DNA of 9,783 nt from JBDTMC01 sp039934475 (GTDB taxonomy: Bacteria > Acidobacteriota > Terriglobia > Bryobacterales > Bryobacteraceae): NCBI GenBank assembly GCA_039934475.1, contig JBDTMC010000294.1, forward strand, positions 1 to 9,783, read 5' to 3'. The notes beneath the pieces are model-generated. The model had not been told where the DNA came from. It searched no databases and worked only from the letters and a program-made list of their open reading frames with translations. A program made the translations under genes and the position numbers. This document shows positions 1-6,004 of the stretch, piece after piece (position 1 is the stretch's first letter; every line of letters begins with the position of its first letter).

Positions 1-874
1 GCACAGCGCGGACGAAGTTTGCCGTGATGTTGACCGGAAGCGGTTTCAACTCGCTCACCGTGTAAACCGAATTCAACCCTCCGAGGATGACTCCGTCGGC
101 GACGAACGAATCGAGGGCCCAATGTGCGCCGCCAGAGTCCACCTGGTTGTCAGGCGCTGCCAAGAGTAGCTTGCCGCCCAGAGCCACATCAAAGCCGGCA
201 GCGTCCGGTGATGCATTTCGATTGACAATCAGCGTCAGGCCGGGCGGATTGGTTGTGATTTGGATGTGGCGAACCGCTACCCAATACGCTTCCACCCACA
301 TCGGTCCGGTGACGGTGAAACTAGCCGTGAATTGCATCGGCAGGTTGTTCACCACCCAGCCTTGAAACAGCCAGCCCGGTCCTGGAACCGGCGGCAGCAG
401 AACGATGGTCGCGCCCTCCGCGATATAGGTCTGTGCGTTCGCGGGGACGCACATGCCACCGGCGACGGAACTGGGGCTGCAGACTCCGGTATTTGCGCCC
501 GGCGGTGCGTTTAGACGGTAGTCCACCAGGTATTCCACGACGAATCCGGCCACGTAGCTGGCGATCTCCCGGCTGGCCGTGATCGAGATCACAGGGGAGA
601 CGCCATCAATGGTCCCGCCGCTTGGAACAGACCAACCGGCGAAGGTCATTCTCTTCTCCGCGCCCACATTCTGGGAGAGCCGGCGGATTTCGAGGACGTG
701 CTTGCTTCCGGTGTTCCAGGAGAATCCGGCGGCGGTCAAATACCGCTGCCCGTCTACATAGAACTCGGCCCCCATAGTGGCAGCCACCTGATAGTAGGCA
801 GTTGTGTCCTGTCCCCGCAGCGCGGTTGCCGTCACCGTGAGCAGCAGCAGGGCTGCCAGCCTGGGAATGCCCAT
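1..874 (-). CDS. Secreted repeat protein, 3' end beyond window (partial)
   Basis: Reading from the ATG at 874 to the left edge gives 291 uninterrupted codons with no stop, so the C-terminus lies outside the window. The first ~22 residues are a Sec-type signal peptide (MGIPR, then a Leu/Ala-rich core, then LRGQ). The rest consists of three degenerate beta-rich repeats, about residues 24-120, 121-198 and 199-288. The first shows the pattern 'FYVDGQRY...GSKHVLEI...FAGWS...ITAS' and the third 'ITTNPPGLTLIVN', resembling PEGA-like and divergent InlB B-repeat modules of surface or secreted proteins. An in-frame TAG lies seven codons' distance or less upstream, so the ATG is the earliest start. GGAGGG sits only two bases before it, which is unusually close. 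The gene is divergent from the one at 944. Function is unknown; an extracellular structural or adhesion role is only a guess. Confidence 0.8.
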   Translation of the reverse strand, partial: MGIPRLAALLLLTVTATALRGQDTTAYYQVAATMGAEFYVDGQRYLTAAGFSWNTGSKHVLEIRRLSQNVGAEKRMTFAGWSVPSGGTIDGVSPVISITASREIASYVAGFVVEYLVDYRLNAPPGANTGVCSPSSVAGGMCVPANAQTYIAEGATIVLLPPVPGPGWLFQGWVVNNLPMQFTASFTVTGPMWVEAYWVAVRHIQITTNPPGLTLIVNRNASPDAAGFDVALGGKLLLAAPDNQVDSGGAHWALDSFVADGVILGGLNSVYTVSELKPLPVNITANFVRAV

Positions 875-943
875 ACCCTCCTATCGGCAGTTTCCAGGAA
901 TAGCCGTAGGGTGGCGCGCTGTATAATCGGTTCAGGGGGCGTT
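875..943. promoter_or_regulatory. Divergent promoter region with TATAAT
   Basis: These 69 bases separate two divergent starts. On the plus strand a perfect -10 hexamer TATAAT lies at 922-927, preceded by TG. It would start a transcript near 934, about 10 bases before the ATG at 944. GGGGG at 935-939 may serve as ribosome binding site. I could not find a good -35 box at 16-18 bases spacing. No clear minus-strand promoter was identified for the secreted repeat protein. Confidence 0.4.
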
Positions 944-1585
944 ATGCAGTTCCGGAGCATCCCAATCCTTTTCGCAATTGCCGCCGTTGCATTTGCCGGC
1001 GATTCCCTGGTTCGCGGCTCTAACGAGAGCGTGGAAGTTCAGGCTAAGGTCTATTACGGAAAAGAAGCCGTGAAAGGACTAATCGGGTCCGATCTCGACG
1101 GCTTCATTTGCATTGTTGAAGTGAAGATCCTACCGCTTACCGACAAAGCCATCGCTATTAGTAAGGACGATTTCAGCCTTCGTTCCGACCGCGACGGCCA
1201 AAAGTCTCAGCCGTTCGCTCCCAGCCAGATCGCCGGACAGGGTGCGATGATCGTGAAGAGCCGGCCCAATGGCTACGGCATCCTCGGCGATTCCAACGGC
1301 CCTACGTACGGCGGCATGGGTGGTCTGGGGCGCGGGCCTGGAAGCGGCGGCGCGGTGGGGAATGGCACTGCCACAACCACGACCAACGAGATCAGTATGG
1401 ATAAGGGCGACGCGAAGAAGCAGCCGCTGCTCGAACTGTTGAAAGAGCGTCAATTTGCCGATAAAGAGACGGCCGATCCGGTCTCAGGCCTGCTGTACTT
1501 CCCGCTGGAAGGCAAGCATAAGACCAAGGATCTGGAGCTGATCTATAAGGGGCCGGGTGGGAAAGTAGCGGTCCACTTCCAGTGA
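944..1585 (+). CDS. Small exported glycine-rich protein, unknown function
   Basis: A 213-residue protein starting with MQFRSIPILF and a hydrophobic run ending in AVAFAG, a probable Sec signal peptide cleaved near residue 18. Residues 30-105 look like a beta-sandwich segment (alternating hydrophobics, 'ICIVEVKILPL', 'ISKDDFSLRS'). Residues 109-147 are a Gly/Thr/Asn-rich low-complexity linker, and 180-213 return to beta-type sequence ('GLLYFPLEG', 'DLELIYKG'). The split Ig-like layout recalls DUF4352-type exported proteins, but I do not recognise a named family. The frame is open back to 698; ATG 944 is preferred because it begins the signal peptide, has GGGGG five bases upstream and sits just behind a TATAAT box. 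Its stop codon overlaps the start of the PLP enzyme by four bases (GTGA), so the two are probably translated together. Role unknown. Confidence 0.75.
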   Translation: MQFRSIPILFAIAAVAFAGDSLVRGSNESVEVQAKVYYGKEAVKGLIGSDLDGFICIVEVKILPLTDKAIAISKDDFSLRSDRDGQKSQPFAPSQIAGQGAMIVKSRPNGYGILGDSNGPTYGGMGGLGRGPGSGGAVGNGTATTTTNEISMDKGDAKKQPLLELLKERQFADKETADPVSGLLYFPLEGKHKTKDLELIYKGPGGKVAVHFQ

Positions 1586-2676
1586 CCCTTTCGGAACTCG
1601 ATACCCCAGCGCTGCTCATCGATCTCGATATCATGGAGTGCAATTTGGGCCGCGTGGCGGATTACGCTCGCGCCCACAATTTGCGCCTCCGCCCGCACAC
1701 TAAAACGCATAAGATTCCGGCACTGGCGCGCCTCCAGCGGTCGCTGGGCGCGGCCGGCATCACTGTCGCGAAAGTCGGCGAGGCCGAGGTGATGCTCGGC
1801 GCCGAGCCGGACGATCTGCTGGTGGCCTACCCGGTGTTGGGACCGCGCAAGCTGGCGCGCCTGATGGCCGTGGCCGGGCGCACCCAAGTCACCGTTGCGT
1901 TGGACAGCCCCACTGCGGCCAACCAACTCTCCACGGCCGCGCATGCCGCCGGACTCACCATCGGCGTGCTGGTGGAATTCGACGCCGGCCTTGACCGCAT
2001 GGGCGTTCGTCCAGGCGAGGAACTTGTCGCCCTGGCCCGCGAGGTTACCCTACTACCGGGGCTCACTCTAGCCGGGCTGAGTTTCTACCCCGGCCACATC
2101 AAGCACCTGGACGAAGATGGACTCCAGCGCCTGGACGCTCTGGCGGCCCTGCTTGCTGGAGTCGAAGCCGACTTCGCGCGTGCGGGTATCCCGATTCCGA
2201 TCGTCAGTGGCGGCTCCACGCCGACCCTCTTCCAATCGCACCGCTTGCCGCTGCTAAACGAGATCCGCCCCGGCACGTACATCTTTAATGACCGCAACAC
2301 TGTGGCCGCAGGCGCCTGCACGCCGGCCGACTGCGCGGTGTCGATCATGGTAACCGTTGTTTCCAACGCTCGCGGGGCCAGCGTCATGATTGATGGCGGG
2401 TCGAAGACCTTCTCTTCCGACCGCTCAGCTGTCGCCGGCGACGTCACCTGCGGCCACATCGTCGAAGCGCCCGATGCCCGCTTCGTGAAGATGAATGAGG
2501 AGCACGGCTTCGTGGATGTACGGGACTCCAGCCGTCACTTCGCCGTCGGCGACCGCGTCCGCGTGATCCCGAACCACGTATGCGTCGCGATGAACCTGCA
2601 TGAGCAGGTTTACGGCGTCCGGGGCGGGGAAGTGGAACAGGTGTGGCGAGTGGAAGCGCGCGGCAAACTGCAGTAA
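1582..2676 (+). CDS. D-threonine aldolase / D-serine dehydratase family PLP enzyme
   Basis: A 364-residue cytosolic fold-type III PLP enzyme: an alanine-racemase-like N-terminal barrel followed by the C-terminal beta domain of the DSD1/D-threonine aldolase group. The opening 'LDTPALLIDLDIMECN' and 'LRPHTKTHK' are family hallmarks; K41 of RPHTK is the expected Schiff-base lysine. 'VEFDAGLDRMG', 'SGGSTPT' and 'EIRPGTYIFND' follow the barrel pattern and phosphate-binding region. Near the C-terminus 'NHVCVAMNLHE' gives H332 and C334, the positions that hold the catalytic metal. Known members cleave D-threonine to glycine and acetaldehyde or dehydrate D-serine; the exact substrate cannot be decided here. 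The GTG start overlaps the preceding stop as GTGA and has no well-spaced Shine-Dalgarno, so coupling is likely. Length is normal for the family. Confidence 0.87.
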   Translation: MTLSELDTPALLIDLDIMECNLGRVADYARAHNLRLRPHTKTHKIPALARLQRSLGAAGITVAKVGEAEVMLGAEPDDLLVAYPVLGPRKLARLMAVAGRTQVTVALDSPTAANQLSTAAHAAGLTIGVLVEFDAGLDRMGVRPGEELVALAREVTLLPGLTLAGLSFYPGHIKHLDEDGLQRLDALAALLAGVEADFARAGIPIPIVSGGSTPTLFQSHRLPLLNEIRPGTYIFNDRNTVAAGACTPADCAVSIMVTVVSNARGASVMIDGGSKTFSSDRSAVAGDVTCGHIVEAPDARFVKMNEEHGFVDVRDSSRHFAVGDRVRVIPNHVCVAMNLHEQVYGVRGGEVEQVWRVEARGKLQ

Positions 2677-3342
2677 CTATCGCTTCTCAAACGTCGCGAT
2701 GTATTGAGTCTTCGGGTTGAATTCCGCCTTTGAGAGACAGACCCAACCAAAGCCTTCCACCTCTTTGATCACATCGTCCATATCGAGGCGAATGTGCTGC
2801 AGAGCGCGGCCGCCCGCCATCGCTTCGGGGCGCTTATAGTAATCGACAATCACGAGCCGTCCGCCCGGCTTCAGGCCGCGTGCGATGGAGGCGAGCATCG
2901 CGCCGGGATAATCGAAGTGGTGGTAGGCGTCGAGCGTGAGCGCCAAGTCGCAGCACTTTTCCGGCAGCCGAGTATCCTTATCCGTTCCCAAAACAAAGGT
3001 TACGGAAGCCAGTTTCTCCTTGGCCGCCGTCTGCTTGGCCTGCTCCAGAAAATCGGGAAAGATGTCCTCCGCCACAACATGCCCGTCGGGGCCTACGGCC
3101 TTTGCCAGCCACGGCAGCATGTACCCGACTCCGGTCCCCAAGTCGGCCACGGTCATTCCCGGTTTCAGCTTCAGGGCCTCAATCAACTCTTTCGGCCTTT
3201 GCTGCTTGTCCCGGTCGGGATTAGCCAGACTCTTGGCCACATTGGCGCGGGCCTCCGGAGTCTTGTAGCCTCCATTGGCTTCGGCCGCCACCTGCGCCCA
3301 AGCGGGTGCACTCAGGGCGACGAGAAGAGCGATGAACTTCAT
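2677..3342 (-). CDS. Class I SAM-dependent methyltransferase with signal peptide
   Basis: A 221-residue protein. Residues 1-16 (MKFIALLVALSAPAWA) form a textbook Sec signal peptide with an AxA cleavage site. The mature part has the class I methyltransferase core: 'RDKQQRPKELIEAL' ahead of motif I 'VADLGTGVGY' (65-74), an acidic end of beta-2 near E92/D93, 'LALTLDAYHHF' (133-143) as motif II-like region, and 'LKPGGRLVIVDYYK' (157-170). The family of 'RPKELIEAL-LKPGM-VADLGTG' proteins is widespread and annotated only as methyltransferase; the substrate is unknown. Its ATG overlaps the hom stop codon (ATGA), indicating co-translation as the second gene of that operon. The stop codon directly abuts that of the PLP-enzyme gene on the other strand, leaving no intergenic terminator. 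A SAM-dependent enzyme routed out of the cytoplasm is biochemically odd. Confidence 0.82.
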   Translation of the reverse strand: MKFIALLVALSAPAWAQVAAEANGGYKTPEARANVAKSLANPDRDKQQRPKELIEALKLKPGMTVADLGTGVGYMLPWLAKAVGPDGHVVAEDIFPDFLEQAKQTAAKEKLASVTFVLGTDKDTRLPEKCCDLALTLDAYHHFDYPGAMLASIARGLKPGGRLVIVDYYKRPEAMAGGRALQHIRLDMDDVIKEVEGFGWVCLSKAEFNPKTQYIATFEKR

Positions 3343-4643
3343 AAACCGGGCTCCATGGGCATGGCGAGCGGCGGTTCCACCAGGAAATCCAGAGCCGACA
3401 TTTCGATCAGGGCCTCACGTACGTTCTGTTCCACGGTTGACTCGACGGTAATTACGAACGGAAGGTTATCCTTGCTATCGCCGGGAAGTTGCAGAACGGC
3501 ATCCAAACTGACGTTGCGTGCCGCCAGGACCCCGGCCAGCGCGGCGATGATACCGGGCCGGTCCTTGACGCGAAAGCGGAGGTAAAACGCGCGCCGCTGG
3601 AGCGTCACGGGAATCGGCTGGTACTCGCCCAGGCGTTCGTGGGCGAAGGGGGAGACGCGCTCCGGCCGACCGTACCGGATTTCCCGCGCCACCCGCATCA
3701 AGTCGCTCACCACGGCGACGCCGGTTGGCCGGGGGCCCGCCCCGCGTCCATAGTAGAAGGTGTCCTCGCCGTACAGGCCGCGCACCCAGACGGCGTTGTA
3801 CGAACCCTGAACGCCGGCAAGAATCGTACTCCGAGGCACCAGGGCGGGGCGAACAGACAGGATGAGGCCGTCGCGAGTCTGGCGCGCCACGCACAGCAGC
3901 CGGATGGTGTGTCCCAGCTTCTGCGCGTATTGGAAATCGATGGGCGCAATGCGCCGGATGCCTTCGGTAAAGATATCGGATGGCGTGATCTTCTCGCCAA
4001 AAGCCAGCGCGGCGAGAAGGGCGAGTTTCGACCGCGCGTCGAACCCGTCGATATCGGCGCTGGGGTCGGCTTCGGCATAGCCCAACCGCTGCGCCTCCGC
4101 CAGCACATCGTCGAACGCGCGCCCGTGCTTTTCGATCTCGGTCAGGATGATGTTACTGGTGCCATTGAGGATGCCGTAGAGGGCGGTGACCTTATCGCCC
4201 GAGATGCCCTCGCGCAGCACGGCGTGAATGGGAATGCCGCCGCAAACGCTGGCTTCCATGGCGACGTTGACTCCGCCCTGGATGGCCTTGTCCCAGATCT
4301 CGGCTCCACTGGCCGCCATCAGTTCCTTGTTTGCCGTCACCACCGACTTCCGGTTGTCAATGGCGCCATCGATGATTTGGCGCGCCACCGACTTACCGCC
4401 GACGAGCTCGGTGACGATGTCCACCTCCGGGTGTTCCACGACGTGGCGCCAATCGGTGGTTTTAAAAACATTCTCCAACCCTTTTGGCAGCTGCTTCGTC
4501 ATCACGGAAGGGCTGCACAAGGCCTTGATCGCGAGCCGGAAGCCCAGTTTTTGACAGATCTGTTCCGCGTTTTCGGTGAGAATCGTGAGGGCGCCCTGGC
4601 CGACGTTTCCAAGGCCTACGATCCCAATGTTGACCTGCGACAT
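3339..4643 (-). CDS. hom: Homoserine dehydrogenase with C-terminal ACT domain
   Basis: A 434-residue protein that should reduce L-aspartate semialdehyde to L-homoserine with NAD(P)H (EC 1.1.1.3), the branch point to threonine and methionine. The N-terminal Rossmann motif 'GIVGLGNVGQG' is at 7-17, 'VVTANKELMA' at 101-110, and the substrate domain has 'GILNGTSNIILTEI' (157-170) and the family signature 'GYAEADPSADIDGFDARSKLALLAALAFG' region (188-216). D202 and K206 have the spacing of the catalytic Asp/Lys pair. Residues 353-425 form an ACT domain ('RVKDRPGIIAALAGVLAARN'), the usual site of threonine feedback control. Length is normal for the ACT-containing bacterial form. It is the first gene of a two-gene unit with the exported methyltransferase. 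No thrB, thrC or lysC neighbours are present, so the threonine pathway is dispersed here. Confidence 0.95.
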   Translation of the reverse strand: MSQVNIGIVGLGNVGQGALTILTENAEQICQKLGFRLAIKALCSPSVMTKQLPKGLENVFKTTDWRHVVEHPEVDIVTELVGGKSVARQIIDGAIDNRKSVVTANKELMAASGAEIWDKAIQGGVNVAMEASVCGGIPIHAVLREGISGDKVTALYGILNGTSNIILTEIEKHGRAFDDVLAEAQRLGYAEADPSADIDGFDARSKLALLAALAFGEKITPSDIFTEGIRRIAPIDFQYAQKLGHTIRLLCVARQTRDGLILSVRPALVPRSTILAGVQGSYNAVWVRGLYGEDTFYYGRGAGPRPTGVAVVSDLMRVAREIRYGRPERVSPFAHERLGEYQPIPVTLQRRAFYLRFRVKDRPGIIAALAGVLAARNVSLDAVLQLPGDSKDNLPFVITVESTVEQNVREALIEMSALDFLVEPPLAMPMEPGL

Positions 4644-4660
4644 AAAGCGTATGATAGCAA
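4630..4660 (+). promoter_or_regulatory. Possible overlapping divergent promoters between hom and the small protein
   Basis: Only 28 bases separate the divergent ATGs at 4643 and 4672. TATGAT (4650-4655, five of six matches to a -10 box) reads on the plus strand, and its complement gives ATCATA/TATCAT on the minus strand. TTGACC (4630-4635) resembles a -35 box but would leave a spacer of 14, too short for a normal sigma-70 promoter. Either promoter would lie partly inside the other gene's 5' end. This is a weak motif-based call. Confidence 0.22.
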
Positions 4661-4671
4661 TACGGAATCCA

Positions 4672-4995
4672 ATGAAACTCCGAATTGCAGCGATCCTGGC
4701 GGCGCTGCTGGCGGTTTGTCTGGCCTCCTACGGCTGGCAGCGGCAGCGTCCCGACGAACCATCAGACCGTCCCGATGTGCGCCTGCCGAACGGCAAACAT
4801 CAGAGCGACGAGATCCTGAGGGCTGAGCACCAGAAGAACCTGGAAGATGCCGCCGAACTGATCAAACTATCGGAGGACCTGAAGGCGGAGCTGGAGAAGA
4901 ACGAGGCGTTCGTCCTCTCGCTAGGCGCTATCAAGAAGACCGAGGACATTGAGAAACTGGCGAAGCGCGTCCGGTCGCGGATCAAGCGTTACTGA
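4672..4995 (+). CDS. Small exported or membrane-anchored helical protein
   Basis: A 107-residue protein. Residues 1-20 (MKLRIAAILAALLAVCLASY) are a signal peptide or N-terminal anchor. C16 sits after L-A-V, so it does not fit the lipobox well. Residues 22-45 are a Pro/Arg/Asp-rich linker, and 46-107 are strongly helical and charged ('DEILRAEHQKNLEDAAELIKLSEDLKAEL', ending in 'RSRIKRY'), likely a coiled coil. The frame is open further back to 4576, overlapping hom; ATG 4672 is preferred because it begins the signal segment, with ATG 4651 as an alternative. It is divergent from hom and overlaps the end of the HTH gene by seven bases, stop to stop. I have a sense of similar unnamed acidobacterial proteins but cannot name a family or function. 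Confidence 0.72.
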   Translation: MKLRIAAILAALLAVCLASYGWQRQRPDEPSDRPDVRLPNGKHQSDEILRAEHQKNLEDAAELIKLSEDLKAELEKNEAFVLSLGAIKKTEDIEKLAKRVRSRIKRY

Positions 4996-5609
4996 TGGGT
5001 GGGTGACTGAGCGCCTGAGCTGACTTGTGGCGCGGCGGAAGGCGAAAGGTGTGGATCGGCTTCGACATCCGGTGTAGGTGTCGCATTGTGTCGAATTCCG
5101 TCGAGTGAGAGAGCGGGCTGGGCGACGGAAATCGTGAATTCTGTCGAATTGTGTCGCAGGGCGTCGAACGCGGGCGGTTTGGCCAGGTTGGGGCGGCGTT
5201 CGAGTGTGACATTGAGATTCTCCATGTCCGGCATGTGCCACTCTTCGCAGTTGTGAGAATCCTTGGGGCGCTGGAGGATCATGGCGGCGGCACGGAGGCG
5301 GACTCCGGCGGGGGCGGTAAGATCCTGGAGAATAGCGCGGACGTTGATAAGGGCGAGAGCCTCGATTTCGCGCATTTCATCGTTGGTTCGTTCCACTCGC
5401 TCGCGCCAGGTTTCGTCTACAGCGGTTTTGAAGGTGGGATCGGTTTTGAACCAGTTGTAGATGGTGGAGCGGTGAACGCCGAGGGCATCGGCTGCGGCTG
5501 TGACGGTGGCGCCGCGGGCGAGGGCCATGGCGGCCTGAGCTTGAGCGGGAGACAGACGGGCGAGGGCGGTCTCCCTGGCGGGTAGTGGTTGTGCGTGACA
5601 AGCGGACAT
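4989..5609 (-). CDS. HTH-domain protein with repeat-built C-terminal tail
   Basis: A 206-residue protein. Residues 18-62 form a homeodomain-like helix-turn-helix ('LSPAQAQAAMALARG', 'TVTAAADALGVHRSTIYNWFKTDPTF'), of the kind seen in resolvase HTH regions, transposase N-termini and phage terminase small subunits. Residues 63-113 are a helical segment ('ETWRERVERTNDEMREIEALALINVRAIL' region) and 114-206 are a Pro/Ser/Asn-rich, probably disordered tail. The tail contains two similar nonapeptides, FDALRHNST (148-156) and LDGIRHNAT (169-177), encoded by a 10-bp DNA repeat. AGGAG about ten bases before the ATG supports the start. No catalytic transposase or terminase domain is present and no large-subunit partner is nearby, so it stands alone as a probable DNA-binding protein. 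Target and role are unknown. Confidence 0.72.
   Translation of the reverse strand: MSACHAQPLPARETALARLSPAQAQAAMALARGATVTAAADALGVHRSTIYNWFKTDPTFKTAVDETWRERVERTNDEMREIEALALINVRAILQDLTAPAGVRLRAAAMILQRPKDSHNCEEWHMPDMENLNVTLERRPNLAKPPAFDALRHNSTEFTISVAQPALSLDGIRHNATPTPDVEADPHLSPSAAPQVSSGAQSPTHQ
5076..5105. repeat. Tandem 10-bp repeat, triplet 1
   Basis: Three consecutive 10-bp units on the plus strand: AGGTGTCGCA, TTGTGTCGAA, TTCCGTCGAG. All keep GTCG at unit positions 5-8. The array lies inside the HTH gene and encodes the nonapeptide LDGIRHNAT on the minus strand. Its right end is exactly 63 bases (21 codons) from the matching end of the second triplet, so both are read in the same phase. Confidence 0.7.
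5139..5168. repeat. Tandem 10-bp repeat, triplet 2
   Basis: Three consecutive 10-bp units on the plus strand: TTCTGTCGAA, TTGTGTCGCA, GGGCGTCGAA, again all with GTCG at unit positions 5-8. The central unit differs from that of the first triplet by one base. It encodes FDALRHNST on the minus strand within the HTH protein. The 33 bases between the two triplets do not follow the repeat. Confidence 0.7.
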
Positions 5610-5823
5610 AGTGGGACACTCCTGGCACGATTGTGAGGGATGGGTTGCGGGGAAACGGACTCCGAAATCCGGAACCTGTTGAAAATGTTTGAAAAAGATT
5701 GTCAGTTTTGTTGTGATCGAATTTTTTAGGAGGCAGTCACTTGATTTGAATCAGCCGACAGCGAACCGAATTGTCTTTTTGCGGACTGTGACCTCCGTCC
5801 TTCCGTAGCGTGGGGCCGAGCAT

Positions 5824-5953
5824 CCGCCAAACAGGCAGATCTCAAAAGGGCCTGCGGTGGTTTTGGCGCTGCCCGCGATGCCAGCTTCTGCCGTAAGTCC
5901 CCTGGGAACCCGGTATGGAAGTCGAGCAGCGGCCCTTTTGGCGTTGGAAGCGG
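5824..5953. repeat. Nested inverted-repeat element, possible structured RNA
   Basis: A perfect 10-bp inverted repeat, CAAAAGGGCC (5843-5852) and GGCCCTTTTG (5931-5940), encloses 78 bases. Directly inside the right arm, GCAGC (5926-5930) pairs with GCTGC (5868-5872). Outside the arms, CCGCCAA (5824-5830) can pair in two blocks with TTGG (5944-5947) and GCGG (5950-5953). The arms are therefore nested in a consistent order, as in a long imperfect hairpin. It could be a structured RNA, a REP-like or MITE-like element, or chance. I do not recognise an Rfam family. Confidence 0.35.
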
Positions 5954-5960
5954 CATGCCA

Positions 5961-5978
5961 CCTCGGACCATTCTGAGG
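5961..5978 (-). terminator. Hairpin downstream of DUF499 gene, possible terminator
   Basis: CCTCGGACCATTCTGAGG folds into a seven-pair stem (one G-T wobble) with a four-base loop, 26 bases past the TGA of the DUF499 gene. There is no following T-run on either strand, so an intrinsic terminator is only a possibility; it may instead protect the 3' end of the transcript. Confidence 0.3.
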
Positions 5979-6004
5979 AATTAGCCATCATTAATTAGCG
6001 CCAC

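Larger units (their letters stand above)
5610..6004. other. 395-bp gene-poor region between HTH gene and DUF499 gene
   Basis: No convincing protein gene is seen here. About 5675-5770 is clearly more AT-rich than the surroundings, with A- and T-runs (GAAAAAG, GAATTTTTTAG), and probably carries the promoter of the HTH gene, although I could not fix the boxes. About 5820-5955 is GC-rich again and holds a nested inverted-repeat structure, and 5961-5978 is a compact hairpin just downstream of the DUF499 stop. A minus-strand open stretch of 81 codons (5726-5971) has no recognisable protein pattern. This region is the left border of the presumed defence island. Confidence 0.6.

Noticed and set aside
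87..514. Plus-strand open frames of 84-92 codons at the left edge
   Set aside because: They lie antisense to the minus-strand secreted repeat protein, which has an uninterrupted frame, a signal peptide and repeats.
3489..4826. Plus-strand open frame of 445 codons opposite hom
   Set aside because: It is the antisense shadow of a clear homoserine dehydrogenase; its translation shows no family motif and it has no ribosome binding site.
5076..5168. CRISPR-like repeat array
   Set aside because: Units are 10 bp, contiguous without spacers, and lie inside a protein gene.
4989..5609. Transposase or terminase small subunit call for the HTH gene
   Set aside because: Only the HTH domain is shared; there is no catalytic domain, no inverted terminal repeat and no large-terminase neighbour.
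5726..5971. Minus-strand open frame of 81 codons between the HTH and DUF499 genes
   Set aside because: No recognisable protein pattern, weak start, and it runs through the AT-rich stretch and the inverted-repeat element, which explain the sequence better.
5915..5998. Plus-strand frame of 27 codons beginning MEVEQRPFWRW
   Set aside because: No ribosome binding site, and its first part is one arm of the inverted repeat.
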